Below, in pieces: positions 1 to 10,335 of a DNA stretch of 64,000 nt (position 1 is its first letter; the number at the start of each line of letters is the position of its first letter). The notes beneath the pieces were generated by a model that was given only the letters and a program-made list of their open reading frames with translations, searched no databases and had not been told where the DNA came from. Made by a program: the position numbers and the translations under genes. Origin of the DNA: Lunularia cruciata (taxonomy: Eukaryota > Streptophyta > Marchantiopsida > Lunulariales > Lunulariaceae); NCBI GenBank assembly GCA_948567375.1, contig CAOYZS010000005.1, positions 186,001 to 250,000 of the forward strand. Direction: 5' to 3'.

Positions 1-1051
1 GGTATAGATCCTCCGTTTCGCGACCGGCTCCCATTACTCATGTAATGCAGTCATTCGTGGGTGTGGATACCCCTTTCTTCGAACGACTTTTGCACACCAT
101 TGCTCAAATACATATAGACTCTTTGGGGTTTTAGAAAATTTAGGACAATTTTTGCTGGTTCCTGAAAATGTTGACTTGGTTTAATACATTTAGGTTCGAC
201 AAGGCTTGATGCTCTGGGAAGCCGCACAAGATTGAGCGCATGCAATTTGTAACAGTGAGAGGATGCTGCTGTCTTTGATCAGTGGAATCTCTTCGAAGTT
301 CTTACCTATAAATTTTATCTTGTACACTGCACATATGATGTGAATCTGGGGAGTCACATTCTGAAGCATGGACATGTACATCATATCAAGTCGGTTACGT
401 TTTGACCCTAGTATGTCTGTGTTGCAGATGGCTGGAATTCAGGTAATCCGTGTGTGCATGTGCTCCATGGATTACAAGAAATTTGCAATCCTGCCAGTGA
501 TGGACCCCTTACAGTGAAGGCAGAATTTCATTTGAGTTGATGTCTCGCAAGCAGAAATAGTTTTGTACTAGAATTATTTGTCCCCCTGATCGACTTAGGG
601 TCAAATGAAAGGTGGAGTTGAGATTCTTGAAGACAATGTAGTGCAGAGCAACTGTGCTGAGCATGGATTAATTTCGTGTTATGGTCCTAAATTCGGGAAC
701 TTGAGCTGTCTGGCATCGTGGTTTGTCACGTGGAAATTATTTTGTTACAGACGCTCGTTTGTGTGCCTTCACGGAGCGGAGTGGTTGAGCTTGGCTCCAC
801 TGACTTGGTAAGAAGTCTCTGTTAGAAAACTTGTCCTTTAATGCAAAAACATACTTCTCGTACAAGAGACAGTCCGGTCAGATGTGGGTATGGAACTGGG
901 TTGCTTACAACGTCTTCTATATTCCATTACTCGATATGTATACAACCAGCATGTTTTCCAGTACTCAAGCTGTTTGCAACCATGCCACGTGTGCATAGCC
1001 TGAGTTTTCGCTACGAGTTTTGTATTCCATGCTAAAAATGTGTATATAACC

Positions 1052-1238
1052 GCCATCTGTTATTCTCAATTTGTTTCAATTATGCCTTTGCTGCATGCTA
1101 CTTTCGATGCATTCTACCTTAGGAATTTAACACTACTCGAGCATTGTGAATCATCTACATATTGTTTATTGATCATTTGCATTTCATGAGTTCTGGATAA
1201 CCCGTTCCCAGAACGGCTTGTGCTCTCATATACCTATG
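1052..1238 (+). repeat. Penelope-type 3' tail module
   Basis: A 5'-truncated piece of the family's 3' end, beginning near 'gccatctgttattctc'. It passes through the shared block 'tgcattctaccttagg' and ends with the terminal hairpin CCGTTC (1202-1207), loop CCA, GAACGG (1211-1216), then 'ctcatatacctat'. The order of blocks matches the 3' end of the long copy at 48009-52535. Confidence 0.8.
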
Positions 1239-1689
1239 TTACCGTGTAGGGCTTCATTTTCGCTTGTAGCTGATTGAATTTTTAAGTGTTTTGATCAATA
1301 GTTCCTGAATTGCTATAGTAAATATGTCACATCGTAGAGCCAAGTCAGTTACGCGAACTGTGGAACTCCGTTCTCGGAACTGCTTCTGCATAGCATTACT
1401 CAAATATGTGTCTCTACTCGCTCTATGTTTTCCCCTTTGCTTCCGAACCGATCTTCCTACTCGCTCGATCATTCTCCTTCCCTTTCAATTTTAGATGCTT
1501 CCTCTGTTACCTTTCTAGGAGGTTGTGTTTTCTCTCTTAGTCGTTCGTATGAAGTGTACCTACTTGCGTTCCTGCTTGCTAGCACTTCCGCTTATTTTCC
1601 GTTGTCTAATTTTTTTCTCAGATTAACTTCAATTCAACTTACGTACGTTCATGCTTGCATTTAATTATACATATGCATGTTATTTATCC

Positions 1690-1835
1690 GCACTCCATTT
1701 GCACGTGATGAGTTCTGGATCCCCCGGTCTTCGAACGGTTTCTACTCTCATGTCCGAATATGCATGTTATCGGTTCCTTACTAAGTGGGTTCTGGATCCC
1801 CCGTTCGAAGAACGGCATCTGCTCCCAAATGTGGT
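1690..1835 (+). repeat. Two diverged hairpin tails in tandem
   Basis: Two successive 'gagttctggatccccc' type tails of a diverged subfamily. The first carries a CGGTC/GAACGG stem. The second (about 1786-1835) has a perfect CCGTTC-GAA-GAACGG hairpin. The stem is kept while the loop differs from the CCA loop of the main family. Confidence 0.65.
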
Positions 1836-1876
1836 GAGTTGTAATTGATTGATTGAATTGTTATGTTAGATTGCAG

Positions 1877-2727
1877 AGAGTCTAGACATCATCGAGAACG
1901 TGAAGATGGTCTTCTGTGATATGAGCGATAGCAATTGCACCTCCCAAGCACTGCTTCTAAATGAGGACTCCTCCTTCCTGCCCTGCCCAACAAGCCCTTT
2001 GACTAGCATACATGGGTCTACAAGACATCTGTTACTGGAGAGAGGTCCAGACGCTAGCTCATCGTTTAGACCCATTCATCTGGACAAAATGAATTCATCA
2101 GTATGTACGAACGTGGACTCGTTTGACTATCTTTTCTCGGAAGACTTCGCGTTCGGTGATGTTTCCATTGACAATGAGAAGGAGCTGCAAAGTGCAAGTA
2201 CTTTTTCAGGGTCTTACCGGGGAAAAGTAAGTAGTCAAGAAGATAAGATCTCATCTATTGGGGTCGTCAAGAAAACTCAACCTGCAGGGCAACATCAGAA
2301 TCTTACTCGGGGAATGGAGACAGGAGAAATATTGAATCCTCCAGACCTTCGGCAGGGTAGCGACCTTTTGCAAGTGAATAATATTGCTACAACTCGCATC
2401 AAAGAAGAAGGAACGATCAAGGCATCAAAACACAAGTTAGCTTCATCTCTGAAATCGCAACATCAAGAAGGCATAGGAACACTCGCCAGTGCGTATGTAC
2501 GCTCCAGCATTGAGTCTGAACAGGACATTGACTCAGAAGCAGAAGTTTCATATAAAGAAGTAGAGTGTAGTTTCACTGTGGGACAAAAACCTCCAAGAAA
2601 GCGCGGAAGAAAGCCTGCCAATGACAGGGAAGAACCGTTGAACCATGTCCAAGCTGAACGTCAAAGACGGGAGAAGCTCAATCAACGGTTTTACACCTTG
2701 CGATCTGTGGTACCAAATGTCTCTAAG
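1877..2727 (+). CDS. MYC-type bHLH transcription factor, 5'-most visible coding exon (basic region and helix 1)
   Basis: Encodes an acidic and Ser-rich linker, a basic nuclear-localisation stretch [12 protein letters not shown] (residues 229-240 counting from the ATG at 1906), then the basic region and first helix [17 protein letters not shown] (from residue 246). His247, Glu251 and Arg255 are the DNA-contact residues expected for G-box (CACGTG) binding. The exon ends at 2727 in phase 0, before a gtgagt donor. The motif [20 protein letters not shown] places it in plant bHLH subgroup IIId/IIIe (MYC2-like or JAM-like, jasmonate signalling), not the TT8/GL3 group. The first ATG is at 1906, but the frame stays open through ...SLDIIENVK back to a splice acceptor at 1876. 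That stretch resembles the end of the bHLH-MYC N-terminal domain, so the JAZ-interacting N-terminus probably lies on an exon left of the window. Which JA subgroup it belongs to is inferred. Confidence 0.9.
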
Positions 2728-3292
2728 GTGAGTTTCGAAAACCGTTCTGACCACATTGAGAAACTATATCTAGCATGTTTACTTGGATTCTTGCTTGCAT
2801 GTATTAATTTCGCATGGTTTCGATTTAAACTAGGTTTTGCGTACGATAGCATAAGTCCACTCTGTGTCATGCCTTAGTTTACTAGATCCTCACGTCTTCG
2901 ACTTATTAATATTTCCTTTAGGATGCCTGTCCTTACTCTGCTTTCATTTCTAAAGTCCTCATTAAAGCTGGCGTTTACTTAATGGAGCACATCCCCTCTT
3001 TGCTGTATCTCGAGGTTATCAGATTCTTCACCCCTGCATCGCTTCATGGCTGTTCATAGATTCTTTTCTCCTTTGATTCATTTTTGTTCCAACTTTCTTC
3101 TTGGCACTGTTCATTTCGCTTATTCCGACTGGTTATGACTACATTGTTCAATCTTTCTTCGATGCTTCAGGTTTCCTTTTTTCCACTTCTTCTTAATCTT
3201 ACCCGTCATCCATATCTTACACACTTTGTCTCCCACCACTTTCTCTATACAGGATAACTTTCTTAGCAATGGTGACAACCCACACCTCTTAA

Positions 3293-6000
3293 GTGAGTAC
3301 AGTGTTCCAAGCTGAATCTTCACTCAATCGAAGGAGCACTTCTCCTTTCTCCCGGATTGAATTCATTGGCCTCCTATCCGCACCCGCATCCTTACCTCAT
3401 GCTTCTCCTCTGACCTTGATCCCATGCTCCACCTTACCTCTTACTATTCCACTGACCCCAATCCTATGGTCAGGAACTTAAACGACCTGAGGGTCGATCA
3501 CACACATGACAATTCTCTCCTCGACCCATTAGAGGACGAAGGAGTTATCTACATTACGTACTCTTTGAGCAACACTAAATGCAACGTGGGCCAAACCCTT
3601 GGCTTTGCTTTTAGTAGACCTCAACAACACTGGTGCAATAATAAAGCTCTTGCTGCGCTCCCTTCTATGGCATCCAAGTACACCCCTCTGATAGTTGCAA
3701 TGGCAAATTGCTTTTCTATGGTTTCAGAGTGTTCCCTGTGGTAAATGTAGATATAGGCATCAGTGTTTAGCGTTTAGTGTCTCAGGACTCAAGCGTCCAT
3801 AGAGCTTGTTGTGATATACTTCATATCCTGTCCTCTTACACCTCACTCTCGTTACCCTTTTACATTTCGACTCGTTTCTGCAGCCACACCATCCAAGAAC
3901 TCTTGTATTGTTCCTCTCCTCCATTCCCCAGCTAATTCCCTCCATAGTATTTTTCCTTCACTCTTTGACTGTTTCATGGTTTGACCTCTTGCGTCTACAG
4001 TGTTCCTACCCGACTCCAGCCCACGTTCTTCATCTTTATCGTTTATGCACTGCTTACTTGTGGGCTCTTACATACAGTCTCCTACTTTCTCACAGTCGTT
4101 TGCATCGTCTGTTGGCCATATGTGATTCTCAATTCGTTTCAATTATGCCTTTGCTGCAGGTTACCTTCGATGCATTCTACCTTAGGGCTTTAACACTTTT
4201 CCCGGAGGCCTGTATACCATAGTGTTGTTTGGGAGTCCTTCTTGACTTCTGAATTCATATATATACTGTATACTTCCGTTCTCGTATACCTATATATACG
4301 GTATACTTCACCTTCACCTTCATTCACTTCACCTCTGCTTTTCCCGCTTCAGTTGACTCATCCCCTTCCCATGCAGCGCTGAAGTTTTCTTGCTCCACTC
4401 TCGTATCACTAGCGAACCTCTGCTTGACTCTTTCTCATTGTTGTGTCCTGGACTTTCTCTCTACTGATGAATGTTTGTGATTTCAGGGATCCATCAGGTA
4501 TGTCTCGATTTCTTCCCTCATCTTACTCATGTGGATTCTTTTCTTTCTGGACTGATCTTCATTATGCGGCTAAGACTCCAGCGCTTAAGTGCATGCCTGC
4601 ACTTTTGCTTGCCCTTGCTTTCCACATTTCCACCCTTGTTCTTTTTGACATTCCCATTACTTTTGAGCAGCACTTTAGGGGAGCAACCGAGTTTGCCTGG
4701 GCACTCATGAGTTTTCGAGCAGAAACTTGGTATGAGGGGTACTGACAATTGCTCAGCTACTTCGGCACTGCGTGAGGCACTGATGAAGTCGCAGGTGTTT
4801 TCGTGAAGGTTTACTATGGCCGCCTTCTGCTTCCCCTTTGCTGTTTAGCGTCTCAGGACTCAAGCGTCCATAGCGCTTGTTGTGATATACTTTATATCCT
4901 GTCCTTTTTCGCTTCGCTCTCGTTACCCTGTTACACTTAGACAGGTTTCTGCAGCCACACAACCCTAGAGCTAGAGCTAGAGCTAGAGCTCTCGCATTGT
5001 TCCACTCCTCCATTCCCCAGCTAATTCCCTCTCTATTATTTTTCCTTCGCTCTTTGCCTGATTCATGGGACCTCTTGTGTATACAGTGTTCCTACCCGAC
5101 TCCAGCCCACGTTTTTTATTTTTATCGTTCACACACTGCTTACTGGCAGTCTTTTACGAAGCGTTACCTATTTCTCGGAGTTGTTTGCATAGTGTTCTCA
5201 ATTTCATGGTGGTTTACTAGTCTGTTAGCCATATGTTATTCTCAATTTGTTTCAATTATGCCTTTGCTTCTAGTTACATTTGATGAATTCTACCTTATGG
5301 ATTTCTCACTATTCTAGCATTGTCAATTATGTACATCTTGCTTATCAATCATTTGCACCTCATGAGTTCTGGATAACCCGTTCCCAGAACGGCATCTGTT
5401 CTCGTATACCTATATATATAGGCATCATTTCAGGGACCCCGCCAATGTAGAGGAGCTTTTATGGATTCGGCTTTCCAGACCTTAGACTCCCATAGGCTTC
5501 ACCCGTCTTCCATTCTTCTTCTCCGGATCCCACTCCCCCCCCTGCACTATCGTTGGGTAGTACTACACATTTCAGAAGATTCGCTTACAGAGACTACCTC
5601 TGGACAATCTTTTATCTATTCACTACGTTGGACTCTGACAATCTTACTGATGCTTTCCTCTCATGCTTCCGGGTCCTTCTCCAAATTCTCCATGTCTTCA
5701 AAACCACCCCACTGCAGTGCTACTTAGAATGAAGCAGAGGTCCACGCTCTAATTGACAGATTGTTACTTTTCTCTCACCCTATTAACGTCTCAACACATC
5801 TACTCCTAACATACACTCATTATATTCCCATTCCCCTCTAAGAGAATGGACAAAGCTAGATTACAGTTCCTGCTCTGCGGTCTCTAATTTTTGGACGCCA
5901 TACCTCCAGTAATCCCCTTCAGAGTCCCCATCAGTGCTTACAGGTACAGTAGGACACTGGGTCAGCTACACTTCAATGCGCCTACCCCGAGAGCAATATC
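3293..6000 (+). mobile_element. Penelope-like element, 5' part with GIY-YIG endonuclease, split by a nested insertion
   Basis: The left piece (3293-3762) encodes a GIY-YIG nuclease N-terminus: GVIYITYSLSNTKCNVGQT, with the GIY and YIG motifs degraded to VIY and NVG. The right piece (5416-6000) resumes with ANVEELLW, the glutamate region of the same domain, then FAYRDYLW and the segment preceding the RT. Removing 3763-5415 plus one copy of the duplicated target lines the two pieces up with the long copy at 48533-49440. Stops and frame changes make it a pseudogene. The element ends abruptly near 5990, before the RT domain, where another truncated copy abuts. Confidence 0.8.
3763..5415 (+). mobile_element. 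Truncated Penelope-type insertion with a 12-bp target duplication
   Basis: Flanked by direct copies of atataggcatca at 3751-3762 and 5416-5427. The inserted DNA is entirely 3'-module sequence of the family: one module segment at 3763-4205, joined to a second at 4199-5415 that includes the 11-nt exon-like cassette at 4487-4497. It ends in the terminal hairpin and 'ctcgtatacctat'. The target begins with an atata run like the element's own tail. Confidence 0.82.
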
Positions 6001-6660
6001 CACCCACTCATATACCTATATCCACCCACTAATGAGGCACTGATGAAGTCGTAGGTGTTTTCGTGAAGGTTTATTATGGCCACCTTCTGCTTCCCTTCGC
6101 TGTTTAGCGTCTCAGGACTCAAGTGTCCATAGCGCTTGTTGCAATATACTTTTTATCCTGTCCTTTTTCGCTTCACTCTCGTTACCCTGTTACACTTTGA
6201 CAGGTTTCTGCAGCCACACCATCCTATAGCTCTTGCATTGTTCCACTGCTCCATTCCCCAGCTAATTCCCTCCCTATTATTTTTCCTTTGCACTTTGCCT
6301 GATTCACGGGACCTCTGGTGTATACCGTGTTCCTACCCGACTCCAGCCCACGTTTTTATTTTTATCGTTCATGCACTACTTACTGGCAGTCTTTTACATA
6401 GTGTTACCTATTTCTCGCAGTTGTTTGTATAGAGTTCTTGATTTCATGGTGGTTTTCTAGTCTGTTAGCCATATGTTATTGTTAATTTGTTTCAATTATG
6501 CCTTTGCTTCAAGTTACATTTGATGCATTCTACATTATGCATTTTTCACTATTCTAGCATTGTGAATCATGTACATCTTGCTTACTGGTCATTTGCAATT
6601 CATGAATTCTGGACACGATTTCTGTTCTTGTATATCTATATATACTATCTATTGTCCTAC
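6001..6660 (+). repeat. Penelope-type 3' module, 5'-truncated
   Basis: Starts inside the 'gaggcactgatgaag' block and runs through the pyrimidine-rich region to a decayed tail ('gaattctggacacgatttctg', then 'tatatctatata'). The hairpin is lost in this copy. Confidence 0.75.
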
Positions 6661-7880
6661 TATGTATCCCGGAGGCCTGTATACCATAGTGTTGTTTGGG
6701 AGTCCTTCTTGACTTCTGAATTCATATATATACTGGATACTTCCGTTCTCGTATACCTATATATATGGTATACTTCACCTTCACCTTCATTCACTTCACC
6801 TCTGCTTTTCCCGCTTCAGTTGACTCATCCCCTTCCCTTGCAGCGCTGAAGTTTTCTTGCTCCACTCTCGTATCACTAGGGAACCTCTGCTTGACTCTTT
6901 CCCATTGTTGTGTCCTGGACTTTCTCTCTACTAATGAATGTTTGTGATTTCAGGGATCCATCAGGTATGTCTCGATTTCTTCCCTCATCTTACTCATGTG
7001 GATTCTTTTCTTTCTGGACTGATCTTCATTATGCGGCTAAGACTCCAGCGCTTAAGTGCATGCCTGCACTTTTGCTTGCCCTTGCTTTCCACATTTCCAC
7101 CCTTGTTCTTTTTGACATTCCCATTACTTTTGAGCGGCACTTTAGGGGAGCAACAGAGTTTGCCTTGGCACTCATGAGTTTTCGAGCAGAAACTCGGTAT
7201 GAGGGGTGCTGACAATTGCTCAGCTACTTCGGCACTGTGTGAGGCACTGATGAAGTCGCAGGTGTTTTCGTGAAGGTTTACTATGGCCGCCTTCTGCTTC
7301 CCCTTTGCTGTTTAGCGTCTCAGGACTCAAGCGTCCATAGCGCTTGTTGCGATATACTTTATATCCTGTCCTTTTTCGCTTCGCTCTCATTACCCTGTTA
7401 CACTTCGACAGGTTTCTGCAGCCACACTATCCTATAGCTCTTACATTGTTCCATTCCCCAGCTAATTCCCTCCTTATTATTTATCCTTCGCTCTTTGCCT
7501 GATTCATAGGACCTCTGGTGTATACAGTGTTCCTACTAGACTACAGCCCACGTTTTTTATTATTTTTGTACACGCACTGCTTACTGGCAGTCTTTTACAT
7601 TGTGTTACCTATTTCTCGCAGTAGTTTGCATAGAGTTCTCGATTTCATGATGGTTTACTAGTCTGTTAGCCATATGTTATTGTCAATTTGTTTCAATTAT
7701 GCGTTTGCTTCAAGTTACATTCGATGCATTCTACATTGTGGATTTCTCACTATACTAGCATTGTGAATCTAGTACATTTTGGTTACCGATCATTTACACT
7801 AAAATGAGTTCTGGATAACCCGTTCCCAGAACGGCTTCTGTTCTGGGAACGGCTTCTGTTCTCGTATACCAATATACTAT
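6661..7880 (+). repeat. Penelope-type 3' module, near-duplicate of 4199-5415
   Basis: Collinear with 4199-5415 over more than 1.1 kb at high identity, including 'cccggaggcctgtatacc' at the start and the 11-nt cassette at 6954-6964. The tail shows a local duplication: the hairpin at 7820-7835 is followed at once by a second half-hairpin 'ttctgggaacgg'. The open stretch near 6910-7212 is a repeat by-product, not a gene. Confidence 0.8.
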
Positions 7881-9903
7881 CTATTGTCTAGATAGATCTG
7901 AGAACATCTGTTCTTTCTGCCAGGCAGGGAGCTCATTTTCGAGCCCACCAGTAATTTTTCCCTAGACTCAAATACCATCTTGACTCCTTCAGTGACATAT
8001 ACACTCTGAGTACCCTATTTGTGTCTTCTGCCATGTGGGCTTGATTGTATGCTTATGGACACGTGGCCTCTGCTTATGGACACATGGGCCCACCTGGTCC
8101 TTCACTTCATACGAGGTTGAACTTCCCTCCATGCTTTGACCTTCCGTGAGATGCCCTAATTTTTCAGTGCTCTTTTTTGTTTCTCTGTTCGTCCTCATCT
8201 TCTGCCTCTTCCTGTTCCCCTCTATGGATTATTATTTTCTTTTCACTTATAGTTGCTGCTCGTTCTACTTTACTCTGCACTTTCGACCCCCGTTTCTATG
8301 TCACCTGACCTGCTCTTTCCCTGCATGGTGGGATTCGCTCCCTACTACCTTAGTTGGGTGTCAAACAACTTGGTCTCTCCCGAGCCTTCTGACTTACCTC
8401 CTTACTCTTTCTTCGTTGCTTTCACTCTGAATTTACTACCTTCTTCATCTGTTGCATCATCGTTTACTTCTATTAGTTTTCATCTGCTTTTCGATATGAA
8501 CATTTGTTTTCTTTCAGGCTTTAACCAGGTATTTCTCGAGTCCCTTACTTATTCATGATGAGAACCTTTCTTCCTAGTCTTTGAAGTAGATGGTCTATCC
8601 TCAGTCATTCTGACTTCTGATGTATCAGACATCCTAGTACTCAGCTTCCTAGTCTCACCAGAGTAGACACTTCTGATTGCACTCGGCAATATTCAACTCA
8701 CTCTCTCTCAGAGCCTTCAAAGATAGTACACAGCAGCACTCACGCAGCATGAAAGGTACCCCAGTGGGAAGCAGCATAGAACACACCTTAAACAAGGTAC
8801 AAGGTCCTGGGAATGATCCTTGTATGAGAACTTACCTAAACATGAGCAGAGAGCACTCATATATATACACAAGCAAGCTCTAGCAGGTTGCTTTGCAGAG
8901 CCCTAATTGAGGCTGCGCCCTCACTTCACCTTAATCATGTATCTAGCCTAATCATGTATCGAGCCTAGTCATGTATCTAGTCACTAAACTAGAGATTATC
9001 ACAACTAACAATTCATGCTCACGTTTTCATTTTCTTAATTCTCTTCATTCGCAGGCTGATTTATTTGCATCACATACTCATTCTGTTGATTATTGTTGCT
9101 ACCCATTGTTTGGATTTTAGGCTTCATACGTTTTAGCTTTTCCCTTACCCTGAGCGGCACTGTTAGAAGCAACCGAGTTGACCTTGGCACTCATGAGTTT
9201 TCGAGCAGGAACTTGCTACGAGGGGTACTGACAATTGCTCAGCTACTTCGGCACTGCGTGAGGCACTGATGAAGTCGCAGGTGTTTTCGTGGAGGTTTAC
9301 TACGGCCGCCTTCTGCTACCCTTAGCTGTGTAGCCTCTCAGGACTCCAGCATCCATAGTGCTGGTTGTGATATACTTTATATCCGGTCCTATTCTGCTTC
9401 GCTCTCGTTACCATGTTACACTTAGACCCGTTTCTGCAGCCACATCTTCCGAGACTTCTTGTTTGGTTCCACTCCTCCATTCCCCGACTAGTTGCCTCCC
9501 TATTATGTTCCCTTCGCTCTTTGCCTGCTTCCTGCTTCGCCCTCTTGCGTCTACAGTGTTCCTACCCACCTCCAGCCCACGTTCATCATCTTTATTCACG
9601 CACTGCTTACTGGCGGTTTCTTCATCTTTGTTCACGCATTGCATACTGGCGGGTTCTTCTTTTTTGTTCATGCACTGCTTACTGGTGTGTTCTTCATCTT
9701 TGTTCACGCACTGCTTACTGGCGGGCTCTTACAGCGTGTTTCCTATTCCTCGCCATTGTTTGCATAGCTGCTCTCGATTTCATGTTCTTTACTAGTCTGT
9801 TAGCCATTGGTTATTCTCAATTTGTTTCAATTATGCCTTTGCTGCAGGTTACTTTCAATGCCTTTTACATTAAAGATTTAATACTACTTTAGCATTGTGA
9901 TTC
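7881..9903 (+). mobile_element. Penelope-type 3' region carrying the RT C-terminal end, interrupted by a solo LTR
   Basis: Begins at 'agatctgagaacatctgttc', the last codons of the RT frame (RDLRTSVL). It continues through the 3' module, with an 11-nt cassette at 8518-8528 (GCTTTAACCAG), up to a solo LTR at 8556-9010, and resumes at 9016 with 'tgctcacgttttcattttc'. The joined order matches 11101-11170. Its 3' end at about 9900 passes directly into an RT fragment without a terminal hairpin. Confidence 0.72.
8556..9010 (-). repeat. Solo LTR, diverged relative of Copia-1
   Basis: Begins TGATGAGAACC and ends CAACTAACA, like the Copia-1 LTR (TGATAAGAACC...AACTAACA), with internal blocks shared ('gatgtatcagacatc', 'ggttgctttgca', 'gggctgcgccc'-like, 'aaactagagatta'). 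It is flanked by a perfect 5-bp duplication attca (8551-8555 and 9011-9015). The length (455 bp) and clear divergence from the 442-bp young LTRs mark an older insertion whose internal region was lost by LTR recombination. The strand follows the Copia-1 orientation. Confidence 0.85.
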
Positions 9904-10335
9904 ATGGAGGTTGGCTCCGGACTTGATCATTTCAAGGATTTCATGTATATGGAGGATGCTGCTAGAGGAGGAGGGATCTATCCCAGACTTTCCTGTGAGC
10001 TAGTTCGAACTCATTTTGACACCCACTCGACTGGCGCATTACCCAGGATGACTTTAATATCTTTGTCTCTATCTATGATAAGAAAGAGCTGCCTGACTTT
10101 GCTCACATCAAGACAATTTCGCTCCCTCACGGTCTTTCAGACATTTACTCTAAATGTAAATTAGGGATTATAAAATCGGAGTGTGTTAGATATAGACGGA
10201 TATGTAATTCCAAAAAGTCATACCTTTCAGCTTGTAAGAAACTTATAAATAGCTTTATCTCTGAACTTTCTTTCTGCCAGGCGGGGAGCTCTAGTTCGAG
10301 CCCACCAGTAGTTTTTACTGTAGGCTTGTTTACCA
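9904..10335 (+). mobile_element. Penelope-like RT fragment, C-terminal part
   Basis: Starts inside the RT just after the catalytic box, at VGSGLDHFKDFMY, and runs through GGGIYPRLSCELVRTHF. With frame changes it continues to the conserved end (IIKSECVRYRRICNSKKSYLSACKKLI). The final 'gagctctagttcgagcccaccagtag' leads into the 3' module. No catalytic motif is present; a dead fragment. Confidence 0.82.

Larger units (their letters stand above)
1..1876 (+). other. Non-coding left edge, probable upstream intron of the bHLH gene
   Basis: I see no coding region here. The stretch holds decayed repeat units: short hairpin-bearing units near 1-115 and 1335-1415 (a CCGTTC-type stem followed by 'cattactcaaat'), and clearer Penelope-type 3' tails at 1052-1238 and 1690-1835. 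The same units fill the other two introns of the bHLH gene. A plausible 3' splice site (ttgcag, 1871-1876) directly precedes sequence that translates in frame into the gene, so the stretch is best read as intron. That is inference; a promoter plus 5' UTR is the alternative. Confidence 0.55.

Noticed and set aside
4443..4748. Open frames of 60-100 codons in the modules (also 6910-7215, 14973-15239, 46959-47270), some conserved between copies
   Set aside because: Conservation is explained by repeat identity at the DNA level. Frames exist on both strands at once, have Leu/Ser/Phe-rich composition from pyrimidine-rich DNA and show no domain.
7167..7215. Active hammerhead ribozyme in the mid-module block
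   Set aside because: In this and most copies the essential CUGAUGA reads CUCAUGA, and an extra A precedes GAAA. Reported only as a hammerhead-like fold.
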